From: Candidatus Nitrotoga sp. CP45
GTDB lineage: Bacteria > Pseudomonadota > Gammaproteobacteria > Burkholderiales > Gallionellaceae
NCBI GenBank assembly: GCA_003402375.1
Contig: QFXJ01000022.1
Coordinates: forward strand, 54,468 to 118,467
Length of the DNA stretch: 64,000 nucleotides
Direction: 5' to 3'
The notes beneath the pieces are model-generated. The model saw only the letters and a list, made by a program, of their open reading frames with translations, was not told where the DNA came from and ran no database searches. Made by a program: the position numbers and the translations under genes. The first letter of the stretch is position 1, and the number at the start of each line of letters is the position of its first letter. Shown here piece by piece: positions 18,230 through 28,659 of this stretch.

Positions 18230-19243
18230 TCAAATATGAATATGGACAAGCTCTTCCAGCTTATTTTTCGCTGCACCGCTGGCGATAACTTCCTTGGCCT
18301 TTTTTACACCCTCTTGTAGCGTTGCAGCCAGCCCCGCCACATAAATGGCCGCACCCGCGTTAAGTTGCACGATGTCACGCGCGGGACCGCGCTGATTATC
18401 CAATACCGATAATAACACCGTGCGCGCCTCATCGGCATTGGCAACACGTATGCTATCCAGCGGCGCTGCGTGTAAATCGAAATCTTGCGGTTGCACCAAG
18501 TACTCAAGTACCGTACCGTTCCTGAGTTCCGCAATGTAGGTTGATCCGCTGATAGAAATTTCATCCATGCCATCTGCACCATGCACCACCAACACGTGCT
18601 GACTTCCTAACTGCTGTAGCACGCGCGCCAATTTCACCGTCAGATCCCTCTGAAATACACCCATTACTTGGTTCTGTGCGCCCGCCGGGTTGGTTAACGG
18701 ACCCAGCAGGTTGAACAGCGTGCGCACGCCGAGTTCACGCCGTACTGGTGCGGCGTATTTCATCGCACTGTGATGATTGGGCGCAAACATGAAGCCCACA
18801 CCAATTTCCTGCACACAGTGCGCCACTTGCTGCGGCGTAAGGTTGACCTTGACACCAAGCTTTTCCAGGATATCGGCGCTGCCACACGTGCTGGAAACTG
18901 AACGTCCACCATGTTTGGCTACGCGCGCTCCCGCTGCCGCCGCGACTAGCGCGCTGGCAGTGGAAATGTTAAAAGTCTGCGCACCATCACCGCCCGTGCC
19001 GCAGGTATCAATCAAATATTTGTCATCCTGTACCGTCACTTTGCTCGACAGATCGCGCATTACCTGCGCTGCCGCCGCAATTTCAGTGACAGTCTCTCCC
19101 TTCATGTGTAACGCGACCAAAACCGCTGCGATTTGAATAGGAGTAAGCTGCCCGCTCATAATGCTCCGCATCAACTCGTGCATGTCGTCGTGCGGCAGGT
19201 CTTCACGATTAAGTAGGCGACTGAGCAGGTTGGCATAGTTCAT
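18230..19243 (-). CDS. trpD: Anthranilate phosphoribosyltransferase
   Basis: The 337-residue enzyme carries the PRPP-binding motif DTCGTGGDGAQTFNIS and KHGGRSVSSTCGSADILE. It joins anthranilate to PRPP in tryptophan synthesis. Its start shares one base with the stop of trpG, so the pair is translationally coupled. The usual downstream neighbour trpC is missing; a nitronate monooxygenase-like gene lies there instead. Confidence 0.96.
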   Translation of the reverse strand: MNYANLLSRLLNREDLPHDDMHELMRSIMSGQLTPIQIAAVLVALHMKGETVTEIAAAAQVMRDLSSKVTVQDDKYLIDTCGTGGDGAQTFNISTASALVAAAAGARVAKHGGRSVSSTCGSADILEKLGVKVNLTPQQVAHCVQEIGVGFMFAPNHHSAMKYAAPVRRELGVRTLFNLLGPLTNPAGAQNQVMGVFQRDLTVKLARVLQQLGSQHVLVVHGADGMDEISISGSTYIAELRNGTVLEYLVQPQDFDLHAAPLDSIRVANADEARTVLLSVLDNQRGPARDIVQLNAGAAIYVAGLAATLQEGVKKAKEVIASGAAKNKLEELVHIHI

Positions 19244-19812
19244 TAGCGTTCACCGCGTAAAAAATTTGCAAGCAGCGCATGACCATGTTCAGTGAGTATG
19301 GATTCCGGATGAAATTGCACCCCTTCTACCGCCATCGTTTTGTGACGCACCCCCATGATTTCGCCGTCTTCAGTCCACGCGGTAATTTCCAAACAGTCGG
19401 GCAGGGTGGCACGCTCAATCACCAGCGAGTGGTAGCGTGTAGCGGTGAATGGGTTAGGCAGGCCATGAAAGACACTACTGTTGTTGTGAAAAATGGCCGA
19501 GGTTTTGCCGTGCATTAGCTGCTTGGCGTGAACAATTTTTCCACCGAATGACTGGCCAATACTCTGATGTCCAAGGCACACCCCCAGAAGGGGAATGCGT
19601 CCGGCGAAGCGCTGAATGGTGGCAACCGAAATTCCAGCTTCATTAGGCGTGCATGGCCCCGGTGAAACCACGATGTGTTGTGGTTGTAATGTCTCAATCT
19701 GCTCCAACGTAATCTCGTCATTGCGATGCACAACCACATCTGCGCCTAGCTCGGCAAAATATTGCACCAAGTTGTAGGTGAATGAGTCGTAGTTGTCTAT
19801 CATTAGCAGCAT
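19243..19812 (-). CDS. trpG: Anthranilate synthase component II (glutamine amidotransferase)
   Basis: A 189-residue class I glutamine amidotransferase. The nucleophilic cysteine lies in [15 protein letters not shown] and the catalytic His/Glu in [12 protein letters not shown]. It provides ammonia to TrpE; it can also serve as PabA for folate synthesis. trpE is not directly upstream (a CorC-like gene is), unlike the usual trpE-G-D-C order of betaproteobacteria. Confidence 0.94.
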   Translation of the reverse strand: MLLMIDNYDSFTYNLVQYFAELGADVVVHRNDEITLEQIETLQPQHIVVSPGPCTPNEAGISVATIQRFAGRIPLLGVCLGHQSIGQSFGGKIVHAKQLMHGKTSAIFHNNSSVFHGLPNPFTATRYHSLVIERATLPDCLEITAWTEDGEIMGVRHKTMAVEGVQFHPESILTEHGHALLANFLRGER

Positions 19813-19911
19813 AACTATACCTAATTATATGATTTTTATATAAATTTATTTATTCGCCAGCAAGTATCAAGACTATAGGACCTAATCATCAAAGCAAATT
19901 TTTTAATCCAA

Positions 19912-21243
19912 TCACTCTTCTGTCTGAGGGGGCGCCTCGCTAGCGCCCGAATCCTGGAGTGGTTCTAACAAACGGCTTGCGAGAACCTTGTCAATCCGTT
20001 TACCGTCCAGATCAACAACCTCCAGCCGCCATTGTTCCCACACTACAACATCCGCCACTTCAGGTAACCGCCCAAGCAACCACATCACCATGCCGCTAAG
20101 TGTATGGTATCGACCCTTGTCTTCTTCGGGGACAGACTTCAACTCTAATTGATCTTTCAACTCCGGCACTGGAATCATTCCGTCCAATAGCCACGAGCCA
20201 TCCTCGCGCTGTACCGCCCAACGATCCGCATGATCGGGCGGAATAAACTCGCCGGTCACCGCTTCCAATACATCCTGAAGGGTGACCAAGCCCTGGACTT
20301 CGCCATACTCATCTATAACGAAAACCATATGGGTGCCTGACCCTTGGAATTGTGCCAAAAGCTCCAATCCAGTGAGCGATTCAGTCACAAAAATGCATGG
20401 ATGCAGCTGTGCAGTCAGATCGGGGCATCCGCCATTAATGGTTTGATTGAATAGTTGCTTAAAAGAGGTCACTCCCAACAGGTCGCTCAAACTACCCCGA
20501 CAAACCGGGAAACGTGAGTGATCAGATTGCGCTATGCGTAAGAGATTAGCCTCCAATGGCTGGTTGATATCCAAATATTCTATATCCGCTCGGGGGATCA
20601 TGAGGGAACCAACCTGTCTTTCATCCAAGCGAAAAACGTTGCGAACCATATCATGTTCGTGCTGCTCAATGATTCCGGCTTCGGAACCCTCTTCCAACAT
20701 TGCGTGAATTTCCTCTTCCGTGACGCTAGGCTCCACTTGCTGGCTCTTTCCCATCATTCTCAGGAGAGCATCAGTAGATATCGACAGCAATCGTACGAAC
20801 GGATGCGTAGTTAATGCCAAGATGTGAATGGGTCTTGCCACTAGGCGCGCAATCCCTTCCGGATTAAATTGGGCGATGCGTTTAGGCACCAGTTCGCCGA
20901 CGACAATGGATAGATAGGTAATCACCACGACTACCAAGGCGGTTGCGCCCAGCTCGCTTGGGCGCTGATCAACGCCGAGCGTTTGCAGCCATGTTGCGAA
21001 GGGGGCAGCAAATACCGCCTCGCCGACGATACCGTTCAAGATGCCGATTGAAGTGATTCCGATCTGGATGGCGGAAAGAAAACGTGTTGGATCCTCACCC
21101 AGACGCATCGCCACTTCTGCCGAGGCATCACCGTCTGCCGCTAGACGCGCTAAACGCGCGTGCCGTGCAGTGACAAGAGCGATCTCCGACATGGCGAAGA
21201 TCCCGTTTAACAAAATCAGGGTTATCAGGACCAGTATATCCAT
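19912..21243 (-). CDS. HlyC/CorC family transporter (DUF21-CBS-CorC)
   Basis: From the ATG at 21243 the protein is 443 residues: an N-terminal DUF21 membrane domain (MDILVLITLILLNGIFAMSE), paired CBS domains (from about residue 190, MIPRADIEYLDINQPL) and a C-terminal CorC_HlyC domain with DGMIPVPELKDQLEL. Such proteins are linked to Mg2+/Co2+ efflux or polyamine export. A TTG at 21321 would lengthen it by 26 residues, but the ATG fits the family start. It is unrelated to the adjacent trp genes. Confidence 0.9.
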   Translation of the reverse strand: MDILVLITLILLNGIFAMSEIALVTARHARLARLAADGDASAEVAMRLGEDPTRFLSAIQIGITSIGILNGIVGEAVFAAPFATWLQTLGVDQRPSELGATALVVVVITYLSIVVGELVPKRIAQFNPEGIARLVARPIHILALTTHPFVRLLSISTDALLRMMGKSQQVEPSVTEEEIHAMLEEGSEAGIIEQHEHDMVRNVFRLDERQVGSLMIPRADIEYLDINQPLEANLLRIAQSDHSRFPVCRGSLSDLLGVTSFKQLFNQTINGGCPDLTAQLHPCIFVTESLTGLELLAQFQGSGTHMVFVIDEYGEVQGLVTLQDVLEAVTGEFIPPDHADRWAVQREDGSWLLDGMIPVPELKDQLELKSVPEEDKGRYHTLSGMVMWLLGRLPEVADVVVWEQWRLEVVDLDGKRIDKVLASRLLEPLQDSGASEAPPQTEE

Positions 21244-21247
21244 GAGA

Positions 21248-21643
21248 TTATTCGAAAGAATGATGGTGAGGAGAAGACATGCAAATAACGGAACGATTGC
21301 CTTGGCCGGGGTGTTGACCAATAAGAGGGGGACGGAAATACAATGCCCGAGTTATTGGCTTTGCTACTGTCTCGATAATTAACGGCGACAGCACACAAAT
21401 GCCCCCGCGACGTTCTTTTCCGTACAGCCAAAGGGCAATTGTGATTCCTACGGAAAAAAGGCAAAAGAGCAGATAACGAAATACGTTCTCTGATAAAAAC
21501 TCCTCCCCGTTTATTATGGTTCCACTAATTTCAGTAGAGGGTCTGTATGTAAATGGACAATCACTACTACTATTCATAGGGCGAAGTATAACCCCGCTCC
21601 CCCTGTCTGTTATTTTAATGGTAGCCATCATAACAGACACCAT
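21248..21643 (-). CDS. Possible small membrane protein (hypothetical)
   Basis: A 131-residue frame that ends four bases before the CorC-like ATG. Residues about 57-74 (YLLFCLFSVGITIALWLY) form one membrane segment. The N-terminal and C-terminal thirds look less like coding sequence, and no Shine-Dalgarno sequence was found. It may be a real gene coupled to the transporter, or a chance frame overlapping its upstream region. I recognise no family. Confidence 0.3.
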   Translation of the reverse strand: MVSVMMATIKITDRGSGVILRPMNSSSDCPFTYRPSTEISGTIINGEEFLSENVFRYLLFCLFSVGITIALWLYGKERRGGICVLSPLIIETVAKPITRALYFRPPLIGQHPGQGNRSVICMSSPHHHSFE

Positions 21644-21853
21644 TAAAACTTTCTATCAATTTGATTTCTATATAAATTAATTGCATTAAAGACTATTTTT
21701 CAAAAAACATTGCAACGTTGCTTTCAACTCTTCAGATAAGCCGGCAAACCACGATCTAAAGATCAAGGCTGCAAATTAAGCGGTTATCAATGGCCCGATA
21801 ATTTTAAAGCCATCCCTTAAACCCTCTCAGATCCAACTTTAAAGTTATGTGGA

Positions 21854-22681
21854 TTACTGCCATGGCTGCGCTACCGGTTTGGACTCACATGGTACCTGAA
21901 ACAGCTTGCGGTCTTCGAGGCGAATGGCGGAAAGCGCGCCACCCCACAAACAACCTGTGTCAAGCGTAATGATTTGAGGGGTAACGTTCAACCCCAGCGC
22001 CGACCAATGTCCGCACACCACTGTAGCATTAGCGCTAGCGCGTCCTGGCACATCAAACCACGGCATGTATCCCTCAGGCACATTGTGCACTTCACCCTTA
22101 AATTTGAATTCCATTTCACCGCTCGGGGTGCAAACACGCATGCGCGTGCAAGCATTGGTGATGGCGCGCAAGCGCTGGTAACCGCTAAGGTCATTTTCCC
22201 AATGGTCAGGATGGTTGCCATACATATGCACAAGAAAATCGTGGTAGTGTTTACCTGTTAATGCGGCTTCCGCTTCATGCGCCAACTGCTGTGCTTGGGC
22301 CACTGTCCAGCTCGGTAGCAGCCCGGCATGTACCAGCACGAAATTACCTTCCACATATAGCAAACGCTGCGCACGTAGCCAGGTCAACAACTCGCCTCGA
22401 TCAGGTGCGCCAAGAACATCGTGCAGCGTGTCGCAACGATGTAATTTGGCAGCGCCCTCAGCCACTGCAAGCAAATGTAGATCATGGTTACCCAGCACAG
22501 TAATGGCGGAATCTCCTAGCGATTTTATCAAACGCAGTACGTCCACTGAATCCGGCCCGCGATTAACCAAATCACCTACCAGCCACAACCTATCTATTGC
22601 AGGGTCAAAGCACATTTTTTCTAACAACCGCAAAAGCTCGGTGTAACACCCCTGTATGTCGCCTACCGCGTAAGTTGCCAT
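21854..22681 (-). CDS. apaH: Bis(5'-nucleosyl)-tetraphosphatase, symmetrical
   Basis: The calcineurin-type phosphoesterase motifs are complete: [23 protein letters not shown] and LGNHDLHLL, with later histidines in FVLVHAG and VVCGHW. ApaH splits Ap4A to two ADP and removes Np4 caps from RNA. The start is taken at 22681 (MATYAVGD), as in the family; a frame start three codons earlier is possible. The gene stands between the CorC gene and the polysaccharide locus. Confidence 0.95.
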   Translation of the reverse strand: MATYAVGDIQGCYTELLRLLEKMCFDPAIDRLWLVGDLVNRGPDSVDVLRLIKSLGDSAITVLGNHDLHLLAVAEGAAKLHRCDTLHDVLGAPDRGELLTWLRAQRLLYVEGNFVLVHAGLLPSWTVAQAQQLAHEAEAALTGKHYHDFLVHMYGNHPDHWENDLSGYQRLRAITNACTRMRVCTPSGEMEFKFKGEVHNVPEGYMPWFDVPGRASANATVVCGHWSALGLNVTPQIITLDTGCLWGGALSAIRLEDRKLFQVPCESKPVAQPWQ

Positions 22682-22774
22682 TATTCGCAATCAGTCAGTT
22701 TTTAATTCCATGTGCATTAAACAATTAGCCCAGAGAATTATATTCAGTAAATTCACAGTAAGGTGCATTTAGTG

Positions 22775-24622
22775 TTATTTTAACTTTGCAACGCCATTAG
22801 AATCTGGACAGTATTCCGGTATCCATTGTGTCAAGGCACGTTTAACTTCTGCATCGTCCTGCGCAGCGTGCGTGCTAAACCAAATTAATAAATTTGCCAA
22901 CCATGCGGCGTCTACTTCACGCGCTTGTGCAATACGCAGTTTTATATGGGGGGTGGACAAAGTGTGTTCATTGTCAGCCAGCAGTTCCTCGAACAGTTTT
23001 TCACCTAAGCGCAGGCCAGTGAATTCAATCCGAATATCATCCTTACTTAGGCCAGAAAGACGAATAAGGTCATTCGCCAGATCAACAATTTTTACTGGAT
23101 CGCCCATGTCCAAAACAAATATTTCTCCGCCTTTTCCCATTAAACTGGCCTGCAACACCAATTGCGCAGCCTCCGGAATTGACATGAAATAGCGTGTAAT
23201 GTCTGGATGTGTGACAGTAATTGGCCCACCCTTAGCAATCTGTTCGCGGAATTTTGGAATGACGCTGCCGGTGCTGCCCAAGACGTTGCCGAAACGCACC
23301 ATAATAAAGCGCGTTCCGCCGGGCTGCTGCAATCCCTGACATACCATTTCCGCCAAACGTTTACTCGCCCCCATCACATTGGTTGGGTTAACCGCTTTAT
23401 CGGTAGAGATCAATACAAATTTTGCTACATCATAGCGCTGTGCAGCAGTGGCGACCGACCATGTACCCAGCACGTTATTACGTATCGCCTGCCAAGCGTT
23501 ATGTTGCTCCATGAGGGGGACATGCTTGTATGCGGCGGCATGAAAAACCACCGCAGGCTTATACTCAGAAAAAACTTGATCAAGGCGGGCAGCATCACGT
23601 ACATCGCCTATCAGGCAGACAATTTCAAGACCATCGAATTTCGCAGCCAGCTCCTGTTCCATGTTGTACAGTGCAAATTCACTCAACTCGAACATCACTA
23701 AAGTACGTGGTTTGAAGTGTATGATCTGGCGACACAACTCAGAGCCGATAGATCCACCGGCACCGGTTACCAGCACAGTTTTGTTAGTAAATAATTCATG
23801 CAGCCCGGCCGCATCCAATTGTACCGGATCACGTCCCAGCAGATCGTCCAGCTCCACGGCACGCAATTGCGAAATGGCGACACGTCCACTTAACAGGTCA
23901 TCGAATGACGGTACCGTCAACACCTTGACACTGGCCTGATTACAAATCTCAATCGCACGCTTGCGCACTTGGTGCGAAGCCGATGGCATGGCAACAATAG
24001 CTTGTTTTACATTCATGCGTTCCGCCCATTGCGGCAGGCTATCCAGCGCGCCCAGCACCTTGATCCCATTAAGAATACGCCCATGTTTATCCGCATTGTC
24101 GTCCAGAAAACCCACCAGCCGCCAATCGCGGCTGCGTGCCAGCTCCTTGGACAAGCCTACAGCTGCATCGCTTGCTCCTAACACCAGCACAGGCTCTACA
24201 TTTAATTTTAGATTGCGATAAAAGCCATGCTCTTTCCAGAGACGATAAATGAAACGGCTCCCGCCCATTACAAGTAGCAATAGTGCAGGATTAATTACCA
24301 GTACCGAGCGCGGTATTACAGCGCTGATCCGAAACATCCACACCACCAAAGGAATCAGTGCGGCAGCCGTCAGCACCGCTAAAAAAATTCGGCGCAGGTC
24401 AGTTACACTGGCATAGCGCCATAGGCCACGATATAAACCAAAGCGCCAGAAAACAATACTTTGCAAAGGTACAACCCAAATCAGGGTGTGCAACATTTCA
24501 TTAATGAAATGCGGTGGAGGCTCGAAATTGAAGCGCAACAGATAAGCCAAGCTCCAGGCAAATGCGGCCGCCGCAAAGTCATGCAGCATGGCCAGCAAAG
24601 TGCGTAGATCTAATTTAGCCAC
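22775..24622 (-). CDS. Nucleoside-diphosphate-sugar dehydratase, WbpM/FlaA1/CapD family
   Basis: A long-form 615-residue member. Four N-terminal membrane segments (first ~130 residues) are followed by a CoA-binding-like domain and a C-terminal SDR domain. The NAD motif is VTGAGGSIGSELC, and the catalytic region is STDKAVNPTNVMGASKRLAE, with Met in place of the usual SDR Tyr as in WbpM-type enzymes. It is expected to dehydrate UDP-GlcNAc at C4/C6 to a 4-keto-6-deoxy sugar for the first sugar of the repeat unit. It overlaps the WecA-like gene by eight bases. Confidence 0.92.
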   Translation of the reverse strand: MAKLDLRTLLAMLHDFAAAAFAWSLAYLLRFNFEPPPHFINEMLHTLIWVVPLQSIVFWRFGLYRGLWRYASVTDLRRIFLAVLTAAALIPLVVWMFRISAVIPRSVLVINPALLLLVMGGSRFIYRLWKEHGFYRNLKLNVEPVLVLGASDAAVGLSKELARSRDWRLVGFLDDNADKHGRILNGIKVLGALDSLPQWAERMNVKQAIVAMPSASHQVRKRAIEICNQASVKVLTVPSFDDLLSGRVAISQLRAVELDDLLGRDPVQLDAAGLHELFTNKTVLVTGAGGSIGSELCRQIIHFKPRTLVMFELSEFALYNMEQELAAKFDGLEIVCLIGDVRDAARLDQVFSEYKPAVVFHAAAYKHVPLMEQHNAWQAIRNNVLGTWSVATAAQRYDVAKFVLISTDKAVNPTNVMGASKRLAEMVCQGLQQPGGTRFIMVRFGNVLGSTGSVIPKFREQIAKGGPITVTHPDITRYFMSIPEAAQLVLQASLMGKGGEIFVLDMGDPVKIVDLANDLIRLSGLSKDDIRIEFTGLRLGEKLFEELLADNEHTLSTPHIKLRIAQAREVDAAWLANLLIWFSTHAAQDDAEVKRALTQWIPEYCPDSNGVAKLK

Positions 24623-25595
24623 GCTGGCTTCGCTGAAATGCTTTCCAGCGACTATCCAAAATCAGCATCAGCCCAGCATATACCCCTCCCCACATCAGGA
24701 ACAGCAGCCAAGGCCATTCAGTGGATTGACGTAAACACCAAGTAGCAGATGCGCCTGCCGCAAACATCAAAGTATATTCAAATAATGCGACATTACGATG
24801 CCCCCAACCAATTTGCACCAAGCGTTGGTAATAATGTTCACGATGCGCCTGAGAGATTTTTTCACGGCGCAACATACGTTTGAGCAAGGTGACACTGGCA
24901 TCCATGATAAAAGGAGAGAATACCAACAACGGAAACCATCCAGGCCATATTCCTTGTTGCCAGCCCCACAACCCCATCGCGGCAGATAAAAAGCCAAGGG
25001 GAATGGATCCCGCATCACCCATGAATACTTGAGCTGGATAAAAATTGTAATAAAGCAATCCCAAGCCAGCGGCACCTATTGAAAAATTTAGCATGGCCTG
25101 AGTATCAGCGCCATGCATCAATGCAGCTACGCCATACATGGTGAAACCGAAAAATGTCATACCTCCAGCCAAGCCATCCGATCCATCCATAAAATTGAAT
25201 AGATTGGTCATCCAAACTACGCACAGCAACACGAGCAAAGCTTGCGCTATACCCTGTGCCAGCAAACCGGAACCGAGCACCAGAATTGCAGCAGCAGCGA
25301 TGTGCGCCAACAAACGTTGCCGTACCGGCAGGCCGTGCATGTCATCTAGCAAAGAAACAACGAACAGTACGATCATGGGCAACACCACCCACCAAGCTAA
25401 TGACATCACCATCAATGCCCAGGCAGACAAAAGACCCGCCATTAATCCCACCCCACCAATGCGCGGAATTGGCTCCTCATGCAATGAGCGCTCATTAGGG
25501 ATATCTTGAATTTTTTTGCCGGCTTTACTGAATACAATAATAGTAATCACCAACATGGTGATCAGCGCTGCAATTAGGGGGGCGTAGTGCGACAT
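24615..25595 (-). CDS. Undecaprenyl-phosphate sugar-1-phosphate transferase (WecA/WbpL, GT4)
   Basis: A 326-residue multi-spanning protein of the MraY/WecA family. The catalytic aspartate-rich motifs are VSLLDDMHGLPVRQRL, NLFNFMDGSDGLAGG and FMGDAGSIPLGF. It loads the first sugar phosphate onto undecaprenyl phosphate in the inner membrane, starting O-antigen or capsule units. It precedes and overlaps the WbpM-like dehydratase; the pairing mirrors wbpL-wbpM of Pseudomonas. Confidence 0.92.
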   Translation of the reverse strand: MSHYAPLIAALITMLVITIIVFSKAGKKIQDIPNERSLHEEPIPRIGGVGLMAGLLSAWALMVMSLAWWVVLPMIVLFVVSLLDDMHGLPVRQRLLAHIAAAAILVLGSGLLAQGIAQALLVLLCVVWMTNLFNFMDGSDGLAGGMTFFGFTMYGVAALMHGADTQAMLNFSIGAAGLGLLYYNFYPAQVFMGDAGSIPLGFLSAAMGLWGWQQGIWPGWFPLLVFSPFIMDASVTLLKRMLRREKISQAHREHYYQRLVQIGWGHRNVALFEYTLMFAAGASATWCLRQSTEWPWLLFLMWGGVYAGLMLILDSRWKAFQRSQRG

Positions 25596-25743
25596 GGAGG
25601 CTTGTACTCTATAACAACATTAATCATTTCCACGCAATCCACTTTCATGCGCGGTCGTTACCGTATGGAAAATTGCTTACCCAATCCTCGGCTCGATTGG
25701 TATGGTTTATTAAACATAATGGAACAGCATAAAAACACACTTA

Positions 25744-26703
25744 TTAACTTTTTTTACCTGAGCGACGGTGCAATTCCGCAGTCGCTTGCAGCCCCTGTTG
25801 CAAAGTATAAGGAGGTACCCAATTTAAATCACGGCGAATTTTACCACTATCGACCTGCAACGAACCGAGTAACCGTTCGACTTGATCAGATTTACCGGAT
25901 AATTTTCCCAGTATACGTAACCAGCTTGGCGGGAACGGCAATAAGTGCGCCGGACATCCCGTCGCATCGCCTAATTGGCGCAACAAATCCGGGGTGGAAA
26001 TATCCTCACCATCGCATACCAAATAAGTCTGGCCTGCGGCAACACAATGGGTTGAACAAGCTATCAAGGCATCCACCAAATTACCCAGATAAATCAGGCT
26101 GCGACGGTTATGCACAGAAGCAAATGGCAAAGGAATGCGTTTAGCGACCACCGCCAGCATTTGTGCAAAATTGCCCTTCACACCCGGACCATAAACCAAT
26201 GGAGGACGCACAATCACAATTTCCAAGCCGGTTTCTTGGGCAATGCGCCACAACGCTTGTTCGGCTTGCCATTTCGAGATACTGTAAAAATCTTGTGGAC
26301 TGGGTTCATCCAACTCTGTAAATGGCTGAGTTGCGTTGGTCTGCTCGCCATTCACCTTGATCGAACTAACGAAAACGAACCGCTTCACCCCAAAGCAAGC
26401 AGCCTGCCGAGCGAGATTTGAAGTGCCGTGCAGGTTGACCTGGAGAAACTCCGCCAATGGATCGGTAGCGCTCTCGCGCATTACATGCACTCGTGCAGCG
26501 AGATGAATCACCACATCCACGTCACGTAATGCATCAGCCCAATTCGTCTCGCTATTAATTGCGCCAACAACGATGGTTTCAATATTTCCAATCAATGAAT
26601 TCCCTGAACGCACTGCCGCGCTTACAGAGTGCCCTCGCCGAAACAATTCAGCACAAAGCGCTTTACCAACGAAGCCATCAGCCCCAGAAATCATAAATTT
26701 CAT
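25744..26703 (-). CDS. NAD-dependent sugar epimerase/dehydratase
   Basis: An extended SDR protein of about 319 residues starting MKFMISGADGFVGKALC, with the Rossmann motif GADGFVG. The catalytic triad region is FVSSIKVNGE followed by Y-x3-K in FYSISKWQAE. It resembles WbpV/GalE-like epimerases that supply the initiating sugar, for example UDP-QuiNAc synthesis with WbpM. The substrate is inferred from its place beside the WbpL/WbpM pair. An ATG four codons earlier (26715) is an alternative start. Confidence 0.86.
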   Translation of the reverse strand: MKFMISGADGFVGKALCAELFRRGHSVSAAVRSGNSLIGNIETIVVGAINSETNWADALRDVDVVIHLAARVHVMRESATDPLAEFLQVNLHGTSNLARQAACFGVKRFVFVSSIKVNGEQTNATQPFTELDEPSPQDFYSISKWQAEQALWRIAQETGLEIVIVRPPLVYGPGVKGNFAQMLAVVAKRIPLPFASVHNRRSLIYLGNLVDALIACSTHCVAAGQTYLVCDGEDISTPDLLRQLGDATGCPAHLLPFPPSWLRILGKLSGKSDQVERLLGSLQVDSGKIRRDLNWVPPYTLQQGLQATAELHRRSGKKS

Positions 26704-26768
26704 GATGTTAACCAATGAGTAAGCATGATTAAGTTAAGTAAGCTTTAATTGCTTTATCGCACATTTGT

Positions 26769-27560
26769 TCATGGTTTTTTTTTCAAACGCAACCAGAGTA
26801 TTTTTAAAAACAAAGAGGAACAAAAAAATCGCATCATGCTCATAAGATGCCACTTCAAATACTGAAAACTATTATGACTGCTTCTACGCGCAAGGTGAAC
26901 CACCTTAGCATCAGGGCATAAAACCACTTCATAACCCTTTAATCTCAGCCTGGCGCATAAATCTACATCTTCATAATAAAGAAAGTATCGCTGATCAAAC
27001 CCACCTAATTTTTTGAATACATCGCGCCGAAATAACATGAACATCCCGCCCACCCAATCAGGAAAGATCGGATTATTTTCTACAAGATAGTCGCTGCCTT
27101 TACACCTGCCTAACGCTTTGCAAAATATCTTGAGTGGCGTTGGAAAACGACGGGCGCTATCTTCCACCGTACCGTTCTCACTTAATACGAGTGGCGCTGC
27201 CACACCTACTGAAGAATCCTGCATACACATAAGCAACGCCTTGAATGGATTATCATTCAACCGGACATCTGGATTCATTACACAAAAGAATCGCCCTGCT
27301 GCGTATGTAAATGCTTGATTGTGGTTGGTCGCGAATCCTATAGGGATTGGGTTACGAATAACCTTTATTGGAAATACAAAGCTATCTGCTGCGAACGGCA
27401 ATGTCTCATCCAGGTTAAGCGTGAGAATCAGTTCGATGAATGAAGCCCGGCAATGCTGGTTGATATCATGCAGCAGACACCCAATCAACTGGATTTGTGC
27501 ATGACTGACAACAGAAATGGAAATTTCGGGTGATTGCTCTACGGCTATTTTGTCCATCAA
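26769..27560 (-). CDS. Glycosyltransferase family 2 (rhamnosyltransferase-like)
   Basis: A 263-residue GT-A protein. It begins with an Ile/Val-rich strand (ISISVVSHAQIQLIGCLL), has the metal-binding DxD-like region CVMNPDVRLNDNP and the acceptor-side motif YYEDVDLCARLRLKGYE, both typical of WbbL/RfbF-type rhamnosyltransferases. It probably adds one sugar to the O-unit at the cytoplasmic membrane. The sugar and linkage cannot be read from sequence. Confidence 0.85.
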   Translation of the reverse strand: MMDKIAVEQSPEISISVVSHAQIQLIGCLLHDINQHCRASFIELILTLNLDETLPFAADSFVFPIKVIRNPIPIGFATNHNQAFTYAAGRFFCVMNPDVRLNDNPFKALLMCMQDSSVGVAAPLVLSENGTVEDSARRFPTPLKIFCKALGRCKGSDYLVENNPIFPDWVGGMFMLFRRDVFKKLGGFDQRYFLYYEDVDLCARLRLKGYEVVLCPDAKVVHLARRSSHNSFQYLKWHLMSMMRFFCSSLFLKILWLRLKKKP

Positions 27561-27729
27561 AAATAATGAACCTGAGCTTCCCGAGTAACTTGCCTTGTAA
27601 TTAAGCTCTCACCCATAAATTGTATTCCATAGGTTAGGCGCGAAAATCACAAACATCCTCTGGAAGAAAAAAATAAATTAAGCAAGATCAACAATTCTCG
27701 ATGGATTTCAATGCCGGTTTTCGCCAAGC

Positions 27730-28659
27730 TCAGATTCGATTAATCAATATAATGAATCGCAAGATCAAGTTATCCAACCATTTTTGCCGCCATATTTCTT
27801 TGGACAAAATTAACTGAACACGACACCACAATGATGATTTTGCTGCGATGAATTTATTGAGAACTCGTCTTTGAGATAACGGAATGCCATTTTCAAACAT
27901 ATTTAAAAAAACAGAAGCTTGAAACCAAAGCAATCCTTTTCCGCTGTACATAAACCTATGCAATTTTCTTTTTAATTCATCAAACATATTCACGGTTGCA
28001 CCAATCGTGTTATTGCCGTGCTGTCGATATTTTATATTGGCGTTACTATCAAAAATTATTTTGCCAAAACAAGATAGAACTAAATAACACCACCAATCAT
28101 GCATCAACACTTTGCTTGGAAGATGCATACAAATAAGTTCTACTGCTTTTCGATTAAGCACCATCGTACAGCCGGTAGCAACATTTTCAACTAACGCATT
28201 GCCAAAACCAACTTTTTTGGGTGTATTGGTAAATCCAATATGATTTAACTGTTCATCAACAATTTCTAGCCTGGAGCAAAATAATGCCGGGCAGTTATCG
28301 GCGACTACCCGCAAGGCTGAAACCGCATGCTCAATTTTATGCGGATGCCAAACGTCATCTTGATCACAAAAAGCAACGTATTCCGTTTCAGTGAGCGCAG
28401 CATTATGGAGCAATTCAAAAAAACTCAGGGCTGGGCCCAAATTCTTATGCCCTCTTAATATATCTATACGTCCATTTATTTGCTCATTTTCTAAAATACT
28501 TCTTGTTGAATCTGATGATCCATCGTCCCTTACCAAAATTCTGATATTTGGATAGGTCTGCTCGTACAAAGAATTTAACTGTTGCTGAAGAAACTTACTT
28601 CCATTATATGTGGACAGCAGTACTGTAACCTTATTTGGCTTGGATACATCTGGTGTCAT
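27730..28659 (-). CDS. Glycosyltransferase family 2
   Basis: A 309-residue GT2 enzyme beginning VTVLLSTYNGSKFLQQQLNS, with the donor motif ILVRDDGSSD and AFCDQDDVWHPHKI, characteristic of RfbG/WbbA-like rhamnosyl or fucosyl transferases. Its start overlaps by four bases (ATGA) with the stop of a 40-codon upstream frame. Base composition is AT-richer than the housekeeping genes, as usual for O-antigen loci. Confidence 0.88.
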   Translation of the reverse strand: MTPDVSKPNKVTVLLSTYNGSKFLQQQLNSLYEQTYPNIRILVRDDGSSDSTRSILENEQINGRIDILRGHKNLGPALSFFELLHNAALTETEYVAFCDQDDVWHPHKIEHAVSALRVVADNCPALFCSRLEIVDEQLNHIGFTNTPKKVGFGNALVENVATGCTMVLNRKAVELICMHLPSKVLMHDWWCYLVLSCFGKIIFDSNANIKYRQHGNNTIGATVNMFDELKRKLHRFMYSGKGLLWFQASVFLNMFENGIPLSQRRVLNKFIAAKSSLWCRVQLILSKEIWRQKWLDNLILRFIILINRI

